This document shows positions 19,441-30,897 of a stretch of DNA of 64,000 bases, in pieces. The notes under the pieces are model-generated. The model was given only the letters and a program-made list of their open reading frames with translations. It was not told the origin of the DNA and did no database searches. The stretch comes from Gracilaria domingensis (taxonomy: Eukaryota > Rhodophyta > Florideophyceae > Gracilariales > Gracilariaceae). The first letter of the stretch is position 1; each line of letters starts with the position of its first letter. The translations under genes and the position numbers were made by a program. The stretch spans positions 101,401-165,400 of the forward strand of contig VCMS01000101.1 in the NCBI GenBank assembly GCA_022539475.1, written 5' to 3'.

Positions 19441-21238
19441 AAAGAAACGAAGGTGCTCGGAGCCTTCCCTTTAGTAGGTTAGCAACAGAAATAGAGTCCC
19501 TTACGGGGAGATACACGAGCCGGGCGTAAACCGGGATCTACCTGCACGATAAACCTGTGAGGGTGTAAGATGGCCGAGAAGTCGGGTGGAGATCAACGTG
19601 AGCGTATGTGTATCCTTCTGATGAGGTGAACCAAACCATGAAAGTGGTGAAGACAACGACATTGAGTCGGAAGTCCACAGACCACTGAAAAGTGGGCAAT
19701 AAACCCGAGAAAAGTGGACAAAAGCGAACCAGAAAAAGGGAAAAAAGAAAACGAAACAACCTGAAGAAAGAGAAATAGTGGAGGAGCCACGAGAGACCAG
19801 AATGGAAGACGGAAACCCTATACAGTGGTGAGAATACACGACAGTGTGTAATAATACCTGAAATAACCACGACGAAGTCGGTGACGCTCCTGTTGGACAG
19901 GGTTGTTAAACTAACCATGCACGACGCGGCCAACTCTCAAAGAGGTGCGGGAACACGCGGAGGCGGTGCAGTCTAGAGCCAAGAATGATCGTTCAACCCT
20001 TGTTGGGGAGTTTACGGGGCGGCGAAGGCCGAATGCCGAGCCACTATATACTGTAGTATACTCCCTGCAATAGGTGCGAAGCTATCTAAATAAATATCTA
20101 AATTACCAGCAATGCTGTAACAACTCGCGTTCAACCGTGCCACACGTATAAGACAAGCCGGCAATGGTGTGCCACATACTGCAACTGTGCTCAACCTCCA
20201 CTGCACTGAAGGTACCATCGACTTAGATGCGAAAGCGAGTATATACCGCGAATGCGTTGCACTGCAGGCGCGACGGCGCTAACGCCGGCGGGCCAAATAG
20301 TGCGCTCCCCAAAATTAATAAATAGTATTAACTAAAACCTCTACCATGTGTAGCAAACGCCCACGTATAGTGGTCAACCCCCCACCAGCTTGACTGTGTC
20401 TCACGTTTCCGAACCATCTGGATTACATCTAGTGATTATTACTAGTCATATACTGGTGTGTACCAGGCAAACCCTTGAACGGGAATTAAAACTAAGTCCG
20501 ACCAGGATCCTCATATATGAGAGTTGCACTACAAAAGGCAAGGTTGTGGTAGATCAAGACGCCATGAGACGTCTTTGACACCTTTTATAAAGAGTTCTGA
20601 ACCCTTCTAATGAGCTCAGAACTGCATAAACAGACTATGCTTACTAAATGGACTCAGTAGTACTCCTCCATATAGAATACTAATGCCAAACCCAGTACAG
20701 TGCGACATCATTAACCAGTTCAGTACACTTGGCATTGCTTCCGGGCAATGCACGAATGCCAAGTGACGATGTTCTTCTGACTGTACTTACAATGGGTCAC
20801 TACACCCACATTCTGTAGTGGAAGATATAAAGCAGATTTAATAATAATTAAAACTTGCAGAACTCCCACTTTACATTATTGATGGTAAACAGAACTTCGA
20901 AAAGTACTGTAACACGTTGAAGCCTTGATTTATTGCCTCTAGACGCAAATACGTTTTTAAAATCGCATCGATATATCTTTCAACAAAATAATGTGGGACG
21001 TTTTGAACAACAAAAGTACCTTATAGTCATTTTTGAGCACCACTACACTCACACATTGATGGATTGCTGAGATCGAGACCATTCTCATGGTCAGATTTGT
21101 AGATTGAATAGACAGCGAGCGCCAACATGGAACAGCAAACATCACAGAGTGGTTATACTGAACAAAAAACTGAAAGCGGCTTTGTTTCGGCATTACATGC
21201 AAAACACAATTTCCGTTGCGTACTATCTTAGCAGTAGT
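19441..21238. other. Repeat-derived DNA without a gene
   Basis: Contains the putative inverted LTR relic (about 19,490-19,940, minus) and the short LTR-like repeat copy at 20,366-20,530. The remainder shows only short frames. Confidence 0.35.
20366..20530. repeat. Short LTR-like dispersed repeat, copy 1
   Basis: Matches 29,150-29,317: shared blocks include TATACTGGTGTGTAC, ACGGGAATTA and AAGTCCG in the same order and orientation. Diverged, with several indels. Probably a short LTR or a non-autonomous element. Confidence 0.55.
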
Positions 21239-21856
21239 ATGGGTTGCGGTGGCTTTCAGACTTACTACGACCCCTCAGAGATAAGCGTCCCTCACGTTCC
21301 AGACAGAGTGGTTCCCGTTGCCCCTTCTCACTTCGATGATGAACTAGACGCATCTCGTTTAATCAAAAACCAGTCAATCCAAGCCTCCGTTGTCCCTTCA
21401 ACTCAACCCGAGCAAACAGAAGACGTTTCCACCGCTCCAAACAATGTTCCTGAACATGTGCGTTCTCACTATGACACTCATATTTGCGAACACGGATATT
21501 GCAAGCAAGTTGCTGTGCTGCGGCTTACTGCGGGCTTTGGTCACATGAACCTCGCACAACGAGTGTCCTACGTTCGCGCAAGGCTTCTTGCTTTGTCATC
21601 TTCGAAAAAAATGCTTAACGAATTGGTCACACCAACCAGTGCTTTGAGAAGAAAACGAAAACGAGATGATAGTGAAGCTTTGAGGCACCGCAGGCAAACA
21701 GTATTTGCTTTACGAGGGAAAAGTATTTGTGTAAGAACCTTCGCTACAGTAACGCAACTTTCGCCTAAAACGATCCAAAGCCATGTAGAAGAGACTAGCG
21801 CAGACCCGTTTCCCATGTCTAATGAACGAACTAATCCTTCCTGCCCGACGATGTGA
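21239..21856 (+). CDS. Transposase-like ORF fragment, function uncertain
   Basis: 205 residues from the ATG at 21,239 (MGCGGFQ); the frame is open further upstream but less convincing. The second half holds a basic stretch (RRKRKRDD) followed by RQTVFALRGKSICVRTFATV and SPKTIQSHVEE. This resembles the N-terminal 'VCR-F' plus helix-turn-helix-like region seen in some large transposase-like proteins of algae and animals. A downstream frame at 21,949-22,155 (with LKLITEYLKFYSEVPFALPP) could be the next piece of the same protein in another phase. No catalytic domain is found. Most likely a decayed mobile-element gene. Confidence 0.4.
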   Translation: MGCGGFQTYYDPSEISVPHVPDRVVPVAPSHFDDELDASRLIKNQSIQASVVPSTQPEQTEDVSTAPNNVPEHVRSHYDTHICEHGYCKQVAVLRLTAGFGHMNLAQRVSYVRARLLALSSSKKMLNELVTPTSALRRKRKRDDSEALRHRRQTVFALRGKSICVRTFATVTQLSPKTIQSHVEETSADPFPMSNERTNPSCPTM

Positions 21857-22592
21857 CTGATAACCCTACTTGCATATCGAAGGGCAACTTCAGGGTCAAA
21901 TGTGCTATATGAATGAGTTGCTGCGTTGAGAATAACTTTTGAGGGAGCATGGCAGAACTCATCGAAACCAATGATGTTCTGAAACTGATTACCGAATATC
22001 TAAAGTTCTATTCCGAAGTCCCCTTTGCACTACCGCCAGTTTTGGACAAAACATTGGACCATTTATCGGGTCTTATCTTGTTAGGCATTCCAGTTTGGGT
22101 ATTTGCCCGTTGTTCTAAAAGGCATATCAAACGTGTTCAGCTGACTCCGCTTTGAGGAACACTGCATTCTGCCAGTGAGATTGTGTATCTAATATATGCA
22201 AGATACGAATACGATTTCGTCTTTTGTACGGAAGTTACATTATGCTCAAACCAATTTTCTGGTTGAGTGTTATGCTAGCTTCTGGTTGTTATACAAAATC
22301 TGAAAACGAGAGAAGACACGAAAGGTGTTCGCAGCAATCCCCTCTATGATTTGAAGACTGCCAAAGAGCCCTTGTCAGGTTGGTCAGGCAAGCCGTTTTT
22401 AACACAGAAAATGACCGTCATGACACGCGTAGAGCGCGAAAAAAACCAAAAAGAGATTCTCTAGGCGGCAGGGACCACGAAGAAAGGCTGCGATGAAGTC
22501 ACTTGTGCAAACGACAGGCAGTCATGTGAGTGGGATGACACGCGGTGGGCGATGATGAACCACGTGAGAAAGTAAAGGTGGAAAGTGACTTA

Positions 22593-22877
22593 GAAAAACA
22601 CGATGATATCCAAGTACTTTACGTTGGAAATGCCGATGCTTATTTCGAAATGAATATCATTCGTTACATCAACTGCTATATTCATTGCATGGGAAATGAG
22701 TATCAGATTAATATTCAAAATGCTTCATATGTCCAAGAGATGTACTTCCAGTGTCAGGAAAGCATCATTTGTTCTCGGTTTTCAAGTGCTTTGCAGTCGA
22801 TGTAAAAGTAGATGTGACGATTGACATGCATTTCGAAATATAGATCCCGACATCTTCTGAGGATCATCGTGTTACAT
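22593..22877 (+). repeat. Dispersed repeat family A, copy 1
   Basis: Aligns over about 285 bp with 32,370-32,663 in the same orientation, starting at AAACACG.TGATATCCA and ending near ATCAT.GTGTT.CAT. A partial inverted copy is seen near 31,370-31,430. No ORF is conserved. Confidence 0.6.
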
Positions 22878-23334
22878 ACGATGATAGCATCGGTATGCAG
22901 GAACGCAATACCTAGAGAAAAGTGAACGAACCAAAGAAAAGACAAAAAGAGAAACAACGCGAAAGCGGTAGTAGTGTTGTAGGTGTCGCGAGGTAGATGA
23001 CTATCCCTACACAGGACGAAGATTCTCCGCGAGAAAGATATCGGACACCCACAGTGGAGAGAGAGAACCAAACATTGCGTTGGTCGTCTACGCCCCCGAA
23101 AAGGAGGTCAGCTCAAGCTACTTAGTAGTGTAGACTGCTAAACTAGTGTCAAGTGATGCAATAAAACTATCTAAAGTAAATGTCTAAAATACCCCATCTA
23201 ATGAGTGAGAACTTCTCATACGTGTGGGGCCGACCACTAGTTCTGTGCTCATCTCTTAGATCCAATCTAGTGTATAATCTACGGAGGAATGGGTCCTCAT
23301 CCTCAACTCATAACTTTCGTCGCTTTCTCCAGCA

Positions 23335-23398
23335 CAGAGGTGCGCATTATGACTCGCAACAGCCGTACGGCTGTTGCGAGTCATAATGCGCACCTCTG
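23335..23398. repeat. Perfect 64-bp palindrome
   Basis: The left arm (23335-23366, beginning CAGAGGTGCGCATTATGACT) is followed without spacer by its exact reverse complement (23367-23398); the centre is GCCGT/ACGGC. Symmetry stops at 23334/23399. The DNA would form a 32-bp cruciform or hairpin. Confidence 0.95.
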
Positions 23399-23441
23399 CC
23401 CTACAAGAAAAATTTTTCGTTTTCGTGAGTGAAAACATTTA

Positions 23442-23690
23442 CCCAGGCAGAACTCGTTAATGGGAAACTAAAAGGGTTCTCAGTAGACTTGCAGACAAGA
23501 TGACTATAGTACTAAGGTAATACGACCAACGTCATTGAAAATTAAGTAAATTTTTATTTCACTGACATTTCCATGAATGTGATTTTTTGAAAAAATTTAT
23601 TTCCTCGAAAGTGCCCTTATATTTTATTGAAAGGCATAAATGTCATTTACTGCCGCATGATGATTCAATGAAAATGGGTTTTGATAGAGT
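23442..23690 (+). repeat. Dispersed repeat family B, copy 1
   Basis: About 250 bp matching 27,550-27,796 in the same orientation, from CCCAGGCA.AACTCGTTAA to GGGTTTTG.TAG, with roughly 85-90% identity by eye. A short internal frame (KKF/KKL..SSKVPL.FIERH) is conserved between the copies, but too short to call a gene. Flanking pieces suggest this copy sits inside a copy of family C. Confidence 0.7.
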
Positions 23691-24499
23691 TATATGGAGC
23701 GCAAATATTGGGATCCTCACAATCCAAAAGCAATTGGCATCTAGCGGACCAACGCTCAAATCCCACACTCATAGCAAAGCATTTTAATTTCTTTAATAGT
23801 TTATTTCATTATTGTGGTTCCCCGTGGAGTGCAAACTGATATCGCGGAGGGCGAAGAGCGAAAAATGTGGGTCTAGATGGAGTACAACATTTATCGCCTG
23901 CTCTCCAAATTCGTTCCATCTGAGTAATGGTCGTCCTCCAATGTGACACCAAGAAATTAGGCTGCATTCGAACATTGCTCGTACTCAGTTGGGGATCTGT
24001 TTCGCCTCCATGTTTCATCCATTGGTGCTCTCCGACCACAACTTGTACTCTCCTTTTCCAAACATTTCTCATAGGGGATGAACTCACCGCGACCGCTTTG
24101 CACCTCAATGGTATCGAAACTCGAAAGCGGAAAGGACCAGACTAGTACTTCTGAGAAGAATTGCAATTCTCGGCACTGTCCCTGACTATCTCCTCAATCT
24201 CTGCCGTAATAGTCTCTGGCTCATCCCATTAAAGCAGATTAAACAGGTTCTGAGTGAACGGAAGCTGAAGGTGTTTATGAAGCGTAATCAGTTCTGCTCT
24301 TGTAAACCGAATGGAGGATTTGTCCCACTCCGAAAAGATTCGAAAATGCTTGAGAACCACGGAAAGGAAGTATTTCGTACCATGCGAACCTACGATTGTT
24401 AACGTTGATGTGGTCTATAGAGCATCAATTGAGAAGATCTGATGCAAGTAAAAATTGTACTTTCGTATGGCTCTCAAGAGTAGCCTCTACTTCGGCTCA

Positions 24500-25056
24500 T
24501 CATACTGCACCTCTACGAGTAAAACACTTTCTATAATGTTCATTTAAAAAATACTCTATTAAAATTGAAACAACTATAAAACGTGTAACTATTCTTTGGA
24601 TAGCTATTGGGCCGCCAAATTTGTTTTCGAAGACAAATGGAGTAGAGCATGTCAATCTCTTCCTTGAATATTTGCAATTATTTGCTATCTGCTGGATAGA
24701 CTGCAAGTTTGGAGACCAGTTTCCGCACGGAAGCTTTTTTGTCTTCTGTGGAAGATAAATATTTAATTCTTCATCGAGGTAGTTATACGTCCATAATGTA
24801 CGCTGCAAACTGTGGAGTCTAAATAGTCCTCCCGCACCTTTATGTAAATCCGTAGCTTTCCTCTACAGTCTCTTTCTTTAGGACGAAAATAATATTCAAG
24901 ATTCTGTTCCACGCTACAGACAAAATTTCTTTTGTTATTTATGCTAAAGAGGCGTGGAGTATGTTCTGGACTTCTCTCTGTTTCATTTGAAAAGTTTGTG
25001 GAGACTGTGACGAGGTGCGAAGGTGCTAAGGAGGGAAGTTTGTAATTTTTGTTCAT
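24500..25056 (-). CDS. Possible spliced hypothetical gene, divergent to the zinc-finger gene
   Basis: Two minus-strand frames join cleanly if a 92-bp GT-AG intron (24,746-24,837) is removed: exon 1 25,056-24,838 (73 codons, ends ...RIYIK) and exon 2 24,745-24,500 (starts KTKKLPCGNW), giving 154 residues. The intron size matches the verified introns nearby (96-117 bp). The start lies 81 bp from the start of the plus-strand C2H2 gene, a divergent pair. No domain is recognised. The alternative is two unrelated chance frames. Confidence 0.35.
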
Positions 25057-25137
25057 GTCCAAGTCTTAAGACCCAATATTTGTGTCTAGAGTTTATGGTG
25101 TTAACGGGTCCCTTTGTGAATCCTCCTCAGCCGAAGG

Positions 25138-25914
25138 ATGGCGTCATCGAGTCAGAGTCATAAGAAGCGTGCCCTTAGTCTAGGAAGCTTATCATCGTCG
25201 GCTTCCCAATATCCAAGTAAAACCCAGAAGAAAGAGTGTATTTGCAGTAAATGTGCCATGAGGTTCTCATCAGAAAGCGAGCTAGCAAAGGTAGCTACCA
25301 GGACAATAATATTTATAATCTTCTACTTATTTGAATCTGACTTGAGGTTTTGATTTCCTATTTCTTCATCTTTCCTACATGAACTAAAGCACGACAAATC
25401 GGAGCACAAAATGATTACAACTGTCAATTGCCCTGTCTGTCACGAAACATACAGTAGGAAAGATAGCTTACGGGTGCAGTATGTATAACAAATTTAAGAA
25501 TCTTCTCTAACTCCAATATTCTAACCTTTGCAAAACTTTGCTTTCCATATTTTCGATAATGAAAACCATAATCTCGGGTATGGTCACATTTAAAGCCTTA
25601 AGACGGTACACGAATCGAGAGATAAAAGACTTGGTACGATTGAGGCCTCCAACACAAATCATTCTCGGCGTGGGGGGTTCTAACATTAACTTTCACTCCC
25701 AAATCCTTCCTATCCTAATACTATGGTCATAAAACTAGAGTGTAATATTTGTCAGAGACAATTTAGCACCAAGTTCAAGCTAAGAGACCATACAAAAACT
25801 ATCCATGAGACCGGCAACGATGCTCGTTGCTACTACTGTAACAAGCATTTTGCAAACCAAAGCGCATTACAGACGCACAAAACGCTTTCTCACGCTGGAA
25901 TTGAAAAGAAGTAG
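25138..25914 (+). CDS. Four-finger C2H2 zinc-finger protein, four exons
   Basis: Reconstructed as exon 1 25138-25290, exon 2 25390-25478, exon 3 25596-25633 and exon 4 25739-25914 (456 bp, 151 residues). All three introns are GT-AG, 99, 117 and 105 bp long. With this splicing every finger has the same spacing, C-x2-C-x12-H-x4-H: finger 1 starts CSKCAMRF, finger 2 CPVCHETY, finger 3 CNICQRQF, finger 4 CYYCNKHF. Intron 1 falls just before the first His of finger 1, intron 2 splits the codon of the first His of finger 2 (CA|C), and intron 3 splits the Glu codon before finger 3. A Ser/Lys-rich 35-residue N-terminus precedes the fingers. Such arrays usually bind DNA or RNA in the nucleus; the target is unknown. 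The internal agreement of finger spacing strongly supports the gene model. Stop is TAG. Confidence 0.85.
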
Positions 25915-26446
25915 AAATATTGAATGACGCGCATTGAAAATACTGGTCACTTACTATAGTAGAAGAAAAGAAAGAATTACACTAGCTGCGTAAAAGTTTC
26001 CCATCTCTGTGAGATATTTTTCGTTGTGGTACCATTGCAAACGGATAGAGTCACTGTCTCCAATTGGTCCAACAAGATTTATACCTGGTCTTCATGGGTC
26101 GACTTGACAAACTGAAACCCAATAACAATTTGCTGCCATTAATAGAAAGAAATTCTTGCGCTCATCGTGATGATTACCCTTTCACATCTTTTTCCTTTGT
26201 TTGTGTCTTTGTTTGTATCGAGAGCACTTGGTCTTTGTAGCACGGTAACTTCCACCACACGATATTCTACGCCCGTGTATGAAAGCTAGCTGAATCCTTA
26301 GATAGAGGTCATTCGTAAGATTTTCGTGCAAGCCTAAGTACGAGTCATATCAAAAGTATCAAAATATTTATTACTTTGTCAAAATTTTCCTTATGTGCAA
26401 AAAGTACTAAGCATGGCAAAAAGGACCAATATCTTAATGAAATCTC

Positions 26447-26720
26447 TATGACCATCGAATCTGCCCCAGAATACGGCCGAAAAGAATCCAAAATGAGGGC
26501 GTTTAGCTCCAATACTTGTGAGAACGTGTAACTCGTGACGGGAAACAGTGTATGTTCTCTTAGATAGCCATATTTGAGCCATAGTTTGGCTATATTCTGG
26601 CCATATCTTCCTAAACAGAAATTGCCTATCTTAGAAAGATAGGCGTTCTCACAAATTTTCGAGCAAAACGCCTTCACTTCGGTTACTTTTCGGCCATATT
26701 TGGGCCAGATGCGATGCATA
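26447..26720. mobile_element. MITE-like element with about 75-bp terminal inverted repeats, copy 1
   Basis: Both ends read inward as TG(AC)CATCG.ATCTG.CC, then GGCCGAAAAG, then GGCGTTTxGCTC, then TTGTGAGAACG, so the inverted repeats are about 75 bp long around a short middle. TA dinucleotides flank both ends, as expected for TA-targeting (Tc1/mariner-type) elements. No coding capacity. Related to 40,168-40,423. Confidence 0.7.
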
Positions 26721-27549
26721 TAGGGAATGTAGCTGGGCTCTTTTTTCTCTTGGTCAAAGCTTCGAATTTCGCTTAAAACGTTGCTCATTATTCTCGAGAA
26801 TATGCCCAGGAAAAACTAAGTAAAGGAAAGGCAAGACAGTTCTCTTTATATTTGGATAGGGAACGACTCGTGTACTAAGTAAAAGAGAGCAAATGTTATA
26901 GAGTCGTAAGCAAATGTTTGTGTGATTCGTGTTTCAAGAGTTGTGAGTTTTGAGAAAATCAACTTTCTCGAAGTGGGGTTGAGATTGTACTGTATACTGT
27001 CGGACATCGATTCATTTTCCTCCTCATGATTCTTCAATGAGCCTGAGTTTTGCTAGAGTATGTTCCGATAGGATAACGGTTTAGATTTGCCTCAATTTAT
27101 AAATTGTTGTTCTTAATAAAACTCTTGTTTTTTACAAAGTACTACACGGACAGTTGAGTTCGAGGACTGGATTCTAATACCGATCTCGTTTTTGAAAGCC
27201 GCAAATCAGGATTCCTTTTGATATAGGCTCTGGGCGGACTCTATCTACGTAGTTTATGGTCGGGACTGCCTTCAGTTTGGTTCATAAACCAGGCGACTGT
27301 AGCTCAACTACGAAGCTAACCTTGTGGAACTACCTTCCTTCACTTTGGGAGAGAAAACCAGTTCTCGAAAAAATAATAATAGTCTGATATGGTTTCGATT
27401 TGTCTTTCATGATTTATAACGCGTTCTAATAGTTTATAAGTTCTATTTTGTAGGCGAAATCAATAACGATACTGAAACAAAGAGTTGTAAAAAATTCCAT
27501 CCATAAATCCAGAAAAATAGAATTCTCGAAAGTTTGTTTGCCACGTAAT

Positions 27550-27796
27550 CCCAGGCAAAACTCGTTAAGGGAAGACTAAAAGGGTTTTCAGTAGACATGC
27601 AGCCAAGATGACTGGTGTAGTAAGTTAAAATGACCAACGTCATTGAAAAGTAAATAAGTTTTTGTTTCACTGACATTTCCATGAGTGTGATTTTTTGAAA
27701 AAATTAAATTCCTCGAAAGTGCCCTTACACTTTATTGAAAGGCATCAATTTCATTTACCGCCGCATGATGATTCAATGACAATGGGTTTTGCTAGG
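27550..27796 (+). repeat. Dispersed repeat family B, copy 2
   Basis: Partner of 23,442-23,690; same length and orientation, small substitutions and indels. Confidence 0.7.
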
Positions 27797-28280
27797 GAAT
27801 GTACAGGTGCGATGACTGCTCTAGGTAGAGTGACCTACACTGGGTTTAAATCTCATGTAAACAGTTTTCGAAAAGGACTTTAGGCTTCCTTTCTGTTCAA
27901 GAAAACGTATATTAAGGGCCGAATTTAAGAACAAGAAAAAAATTGCAGTACGCAGAAATATTTCATTCACCCGTAGTAGATTTGAACCCAAACTAATAAC
28001 AGTAGTCACCTGTACGATTTTGAAACATTCTGTACATTCAGGAAAATAGAACGAAGCAACAATTACAAGACGCATTTTACAGAAATCAATCACATGTGTA
28101 TTGCAATGTCGGTGAACGGGAAATACAACACAAAGACGTTTGGTATCTTCACCCTGTGTAAGTAGCAGGGAAGAAAGCCTCTCTGCTTACACACTCCTAG
28201 TTGCTGGTGGAACTAGCTTTGTAAGACCGGGTCCAACCCCTACGACGCATCGTAGAGAGTGAATGTAGAAGATGATAGTC

Positions 28281-30584
28281 ATTCACGTGTGTGGGAATGC
28301 ACGTCTATAGAGAATCCTTAGCGCGGAGTGGGGAAGAAGCTGAAAGGAAAGATAAGGCAGCGAGGGATCTGCAGTAGTCGACGGATTCGCGAACGGCTTG
28401 AAAAAGTACACCGTACCGGCAGGGTTTTCCATACAGAAGGTCAATGTACTACAGCGTGTGCTCTGACAAAGTACTATGCCCTGGTAAAGGAACAAATTGT
28501 GCAGCACCCAAGCGGGGACGAAGGAGTACTCAGCGAACGCTGAGAACGGGCCATTAGACAGGCGTAAGGCACTAATAGTGGAGAACGAATCACCCTTTGA
28601 GAAAGTAAACAATGGAAGAATCGGATAGGGTGTGCTTGATTTTTACCACGGTGAGCTCTGCCCAGCAGGAGATGCTTAAATGCACCTCCCACCGGCAGGA
28701 GCCACGTCTCGTGAGTAATAAACAATCCACCTTTAACCGAGGTCTTGAAGAATGACAAGGCAAATGTCACAACCCGACACGTGTGATCCTCCCAGGTGCA
28801 CTCTGTGCACACTATCTAATAAAACTAGTACTATACACCCATCAAGGCACTGCCTCTCACTTCGCTACAGTCAAAAATGACAAGATATGGCAAAACCACT
28901 GCCAAATTTTGGTTGTTTCGGGTGACGCAGGGTGGATAACTAGTCCGTTACAACGTAAAATTTCTCAGATGAGGAGTTGCACACCATCGAAAGCGAGAAA
29001 TGTTTCAGTCGAGACCCGTTATTGGTCCCCGCTGGGCGATGAACTGTACTGGTGTGATGTTGGCGACAACGTCTCACTAAGCAGTGCCCCGCAGAAAGTA
29101 GATGAAGAAAATTAACTAACTATTTCACAAATTGTGGAAATTACTCACGTGTAGTGGCCAACGTTCCATCGGCTTCACCGCGTCCCACGTGTCCCAACCA
29201 TTTCGATGACAACCGCTCGTCGTTACTAATCATATACTGGTGTGTACTAGCTCAACCTGTAGACGGGAATTATCACCAAGTCCGGCGAAAATACTCATAG
29301 TCGAGCATTGTACCACATACCTCCCCCTTTAGGCGGCAAACAAATCTCAACGAGAAAAGAATTGCGCCGAGCAAGGAGCACACAAGCGCATCATTTTTCG
29401 GTCCACCTGCATGTCCTTCTTCTGCTCTCCTCAATGAGGTGCTAAATGCTCCTGCAGTCACAGCACCTTGGGAGAATACTTCGAACTTTTTCTCTCGCGA
29501 TTTCTTAGCATTCAACACCGGAGATTGACCTCATTATGAGTAGAAACTCACCAACTCTACCGCAGGTACCCCAGGAAGGCTTTACTGGATTCTGATTCGT
29601 GACTCTCCCTGGACAGGTTTCCAACCCATCCATGAGGCAACCAAACAATGCCACTGGATTCTTCTCGCAGCATTTCGCTCTTCCAGGTAAACATTTGGAT
29701 CGTTTATGTACGCTTAACGTCTAAAATAGGGGTTCATGTGACCACGCTTTGTCTGGTTTGGCACAATATCATATATGAGTCATACCTATGTCGAACATGT
29801 GTCGCATGAGTGCCTAATGAATTTCTGATAATGGCGATTGCAACGGAATAGAAAACGTATTCTTCTGAGATTGGCACTGTGCCTGTTGTGTGTGAATACC
29901 ATCTACAAACAAGCCATGCGCACGGCTCAGATGAGACAAACATACGGCATAAATCAGATTTTGGTCCGAAACAGGCATAGAGTAAGCACTTCAACCCCTC
30001 CCCCAGACACAGACAATACAAATACCATCCAAATGATCACCAGGGTCTTACGAGTCCCGTCGCCGGCTTCCACTCTGGTGTGGTCTGGCTGTCATACATA
30101 TCCCTTGTGGTGCTCAACATGCCCAACCGGTCTCATGCAGGACCACTCCGGCTTGCGTAATGATTTCAACCGACTGCGGTGATTGGAGAAGTTACCATTA
30201 ATGCGAACACCATCTAGAGCAAAATCCTTTCAGAGGATCTCCCAAATATGAGGACAACTTCATGGAATTGGCATACGCGAATCGCCAGTACTGTCTATCA
30301 GGTCATTCACGAAACCAGCAGTCCCAGAACTAGAAAGAATCAAGAATTCATGATGGTGGCCTACAAAAAGAAGGGGTGGGCGCCCTTTGAGATTCCCACC
30401 TCTCGAGGGTTGACCTCTGATCCGCCGTACAACCTCTCTCGCATAGATATGAACTACTACCGCCGTTTGAGAAACTTGAAAACCTTCGTCTCGCGAGAAA
30501 TGCTCGTTGCATGGCATGAGGCCATATGCTGGTCCAGACTGATTCTTGGGGGCTGCTTTCCGCCATCTCCCAGAAAGGTTAATT
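28281..30584. other. No supported gene; one short LTR-like repeat
   Basis: Frames of 70-115 codons occur on both strands (for example 28,328-28,543 plus and 30,248-30,586 plus) but have no recognisable domain. The only clear structure is the LTR-like repeat at 29,150-29,317. Confidence 0.35.
29150..29317 (-). repeat. Short LTR-like dispersed repeat, copy 2
   Basis: About 168 bp, starting TGTAGTGGCC and ending TACCACA on the plus strand. Directly to its right is ACCTCCCCCTTTAG, which on the minus strand reads as a polypurine tract (AAAGGGGGAG) leading into the repeat, so it may be the 3' LTR of a minus-strand element. Matches 20,366-20,530. Confidence 0.5.
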
Positions 30585-30897
30585 GATGTCTAATTGATGT
30601 CCCTCGGATGACCGGCATTAGAATTACGAGCTCTAAAGATGTCCATTTGATCTCATTTAGATGTCCATATAATGCACGTAAATGATCTACATATGATGCA
30701 TCAAAGATAAACGATTGAAAAGCATCCGATGTGCATGTGATGTACGAAAAGATGCCCAATGGATTTTGTGATGTCCAAGTGATGCGCCTTAGATTCCGGG
30801 ACATCTAATGGACATGTTGTCGTGCATCATTTCATTATCTTTGGAACAAGTTTTGTGCATCAAACGAAGATCAGAGGCACATCAATTAGAGACATCT
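30585..30897. mobile_element. Foldback element rich in GATGTCC words
   Basis: The left end reads GATGTCTAATTGATGTCC; the right end, reverse-complemented, reads GATGTCTCTAATTGATGTGCC, so the termini are inverted repeats. The interior is packed with GATGTCC/GATGC words and their complements. A second smaller inverted pair (GATGCGCA ... TGCGCATC) lies just to the right, at about 30,932-31,005. No coding capacity; probably a non-autonomous foldback transposon. Confidence 0.45.

Larger units (their letters stand above)
22156..24499. other. Dispersed repeats and palindrome, no gene
   Basis: Holds repeat family copies (22,593-22,877 and 23,442-23,690), a perfect 64-bp palindrome (23,335-23,398) and fragments of another repeat family on either side of the second copy (about 23,399-23,432 and 23,790-23,940). 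No convincing coding sequence. Confidence 0.5.
25915..28280. other. Repeat-derived AT-rich DNA without a gene
   Basis: Contains a TIR element (26,447-26,720), a diverged partial copy of repeat family B (about 26,985-27,058) and a good copy (27,550-27,796). Other frames are short and unsupported. Confidence 0.4.

Noticed and set aside
23587-27883. Conserved small frame in both copies of repeat B (MKK...SSKVPL.FIERH)
   Set aside because: Similarity is explained by the copies being the same repeat; it is short and the ends differ by frameshift.
27950-28050. Possible minus-strand tRNA (GGTTCAAATC word)
   Set aside because: The T-loop-like word is present but no matching acceptor, D-arm or anticodon stem could be built around it.
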